Assembly: GCA_020091685.1 (NCBI GenBank)
Contig: CM034605.1
Coordinates: 6,221,519-6,285,518, forward strand
DNA: 64,000 nucleotides
Direction of reading: 5' to 3'
Origin: Lutjanus erythropterus
Lineage: Eukaryota > Chordata > Actinopteri > Lutjaniformes > Lutjanidae
Below the pieces are notes generated by a model, which saw nothing but the letters and a program-made list of their open reading frames with translations, was not told the origin of the DNA and searched no databases. Below are positions 62,594 through 64,000 of the stretch, piece after piece (within the stretch, counting starts at the first letter, position 1; each line of letters begins with the position of its first letter). The position numbers and the translations under genes are program-made.

Positions 62594-64000
62594 TTATATG
62601 AAAATGAGATGGGCGTGTCCATATATAACCAGAGTAGACTCTGTTCAGTAGTCTTTTTTTTAATTCATATATTTATTCTTATGTATTTATTGGTGTCTTC
62701 AGTTACATTCTTGACTTTTCTCAGAATTTCTCAGAAGTCATTGCAACCCAGAGTTAGAGGGATACATTGTAAGTTCCTGTTGACTCAGGCCAGGCTGCTT
62801 ATACATTGGGACTGAAACAACAACTTAATTTCACTGATTCAATCTGGCCATTAAATCATTTTAGTCAGAAGCAAATGGAGAGCTGTTTGCTGTTTATCAG
62901 GCTGAAAGGCTTCCTCTTGCTCATTTAATGATAGCATTACAGTAATATAGGTGTTTACGATAGGTGTGGGGCTTATTTAGAGTTAATAAAACATTCTCTT
63001 CCCTATGTAATGAAGGATGCTGTTTGACATAAGTGCTTTTTGTTTGTTCTGTTTGGTCTCAAGTGTGAGGAGAGGACCATTAACTTGAGAGAAACATTTT
63101 TACCAGTGGTTTGTGAAAGCCTTCCCTGAAATGTACGGGAGGAAAGGCACTCTGAATCATGGGTTCTCAGCTGTCTTTGCGCTCCTTTAAGCAGCAAGAC
63201 AGTGGGTGTAATGAAAATCTCAAAATTAGATCAAATCTTTTAAAAGCTGAGGTGACGTAAACATGAAAATATAAAAAGTTTTCTATAAATTTCCCGTTGC
63301 AACAGTACGGTTTAATGTGACTTTAGAAGAAAAATGTTTGGCTGGGTTGCACCAACAATGATTCACTTTTAAAGCTGATTAAATAAATCATGGTTTAACT
63401 TTAAATTATGTAGCACCAAACCTTTAAACTAGAAAGATTAAATCTCAGTAAAGTTTTTAGTCTAAGAAGATTTCAATTCTGTTGCACAAAAACGTTAAAT
63501 TTAAAATGAGATCTAATATTAACTTTGAGCATACACTTGAGGAGTTTTAACTTTTAAAATGACTTTCTTGTGGTGGATTAAGCAAAATAATCAAGTTCCT
63601 CAAAGAAAGTTTCAGGACAGACTCAACCAAACTGACTTTTACGATGTCTCTTTTCTTTCACACAGATTAATAATTCAGCCCACAAGTTTTTCCTCAAAGG
63701 AGAAGGAATTAGAGTTTCTCTGCTGAGTCATCTTGAGAAAGATTAAACTCTTTATTTATTTATTTAAGTAGGTTTTCATCACTAAATCTGAATGTACTAA
63801 GTTGACATTTGTTTTTAATTGTGCAACAGATCCCTGATTAGTTTTAAATTTCGATCTACTCATTTAAAACCTAGATTTCCTAAATGAGAATTAGCTTTTT
63901 TTTTTTACATTAAATTAATCTTTGTCAGTGGAACCCATGTCTCTGATGCATTAAGTAGCATGAGAAAGCAGGTGACAAGGTAAGATCTGTATAAAAGTGA
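62594..64000. other. Right-edge intergenic sequence
   Basis: From about 63290 on, the word GTTGCA(C)AA and its inverse recur at 63296, 63346, 63481 and 63818 among 'ttaaa'-rich sequence, suggesting a degraded inverted-repeat element running close to the window edge. No gene or RUNX exon seen. Confidence 0.35.

Noticed and set aside
31760..64000. A RUNX3 distal-promoter exon or Runt-domain exon
   Set aside because: Looked for the MASNSIFDSF start and Runt-domain words on the plus strand and did not find them.

Overview
This window is vertebrate nuclear DNA, most likely from a teleost fish, possibly a percomorph. It has spliced genes with short GT-AG introns, long (CA)n tracts, and many short inverted-repeat DNA transposons of types I know from fish genomes. 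No prokaryotic, organellar or viral gene organisation is visible. All exon boundaries below were placed by eye from splice sites, reading phase and recalled family sequences, with no alignment run.

The left half (1-31.7 kb) is a compact five-gene block. A complete ten-exon Rh-family gene, the Rh30/RHD-RHCE-like member (122-5170, +), converges on tmem50a (6078-9684, -). Next come mgst3 (12281-14266, -), the arginine/serine-rich protein gene rsrp1 (16100-18584, +) and the splicing-factor gene syf2 (22766-31689, -). RHD/RHCE, TMEM50A, RSRP1 and SYF2 are also neighbours on human 1p36.11, so this is an ancient synteny block. mgst3 is the extra member, since human MGST3 lies elsewhere on chromosome 1. 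mgst3 and rsrp1 are divergent and about 1 kb apart; rh and tmem50a are convergent and about 0.9 kb apart. The proteins have unrelated roles: a membrane channel-like protein, a small four-pass membrane protein, a membrane glutathione transferase/peroxidase and two nuclear RNA-processing proteins. There is no pathway or operon logic to the cluster.

The right half (31.7-64 kb) contains no gene I can support. It holds DNA-transposon relics, several nested in one another, a LINE-like 3' tail ending in an (ATT)n(GTT)n tract, microsatellites, and long unique-looking stretches. In human the next gene beyond SYF2 is RUNX3, so this desert may be regulatory DNA of a runx3 gene beyond the right edge. No RUNX coding exon was found here.

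I saw no convincing new biological system. The observations most worth a second look are these: the fish Rh30-type protein keeps both channel histidines that human RhD/RhCE appear to have lost; rsrp1 intron 3 holds a possible in-frame stop-containing exon; a small inverted-repeat element beside the tmem50a promoter carries two TCTCGCGAGA motifs; a perfect 53-bp hairpin lies near the right end; and two related Tc1/mariner-type relics lie near the genes.
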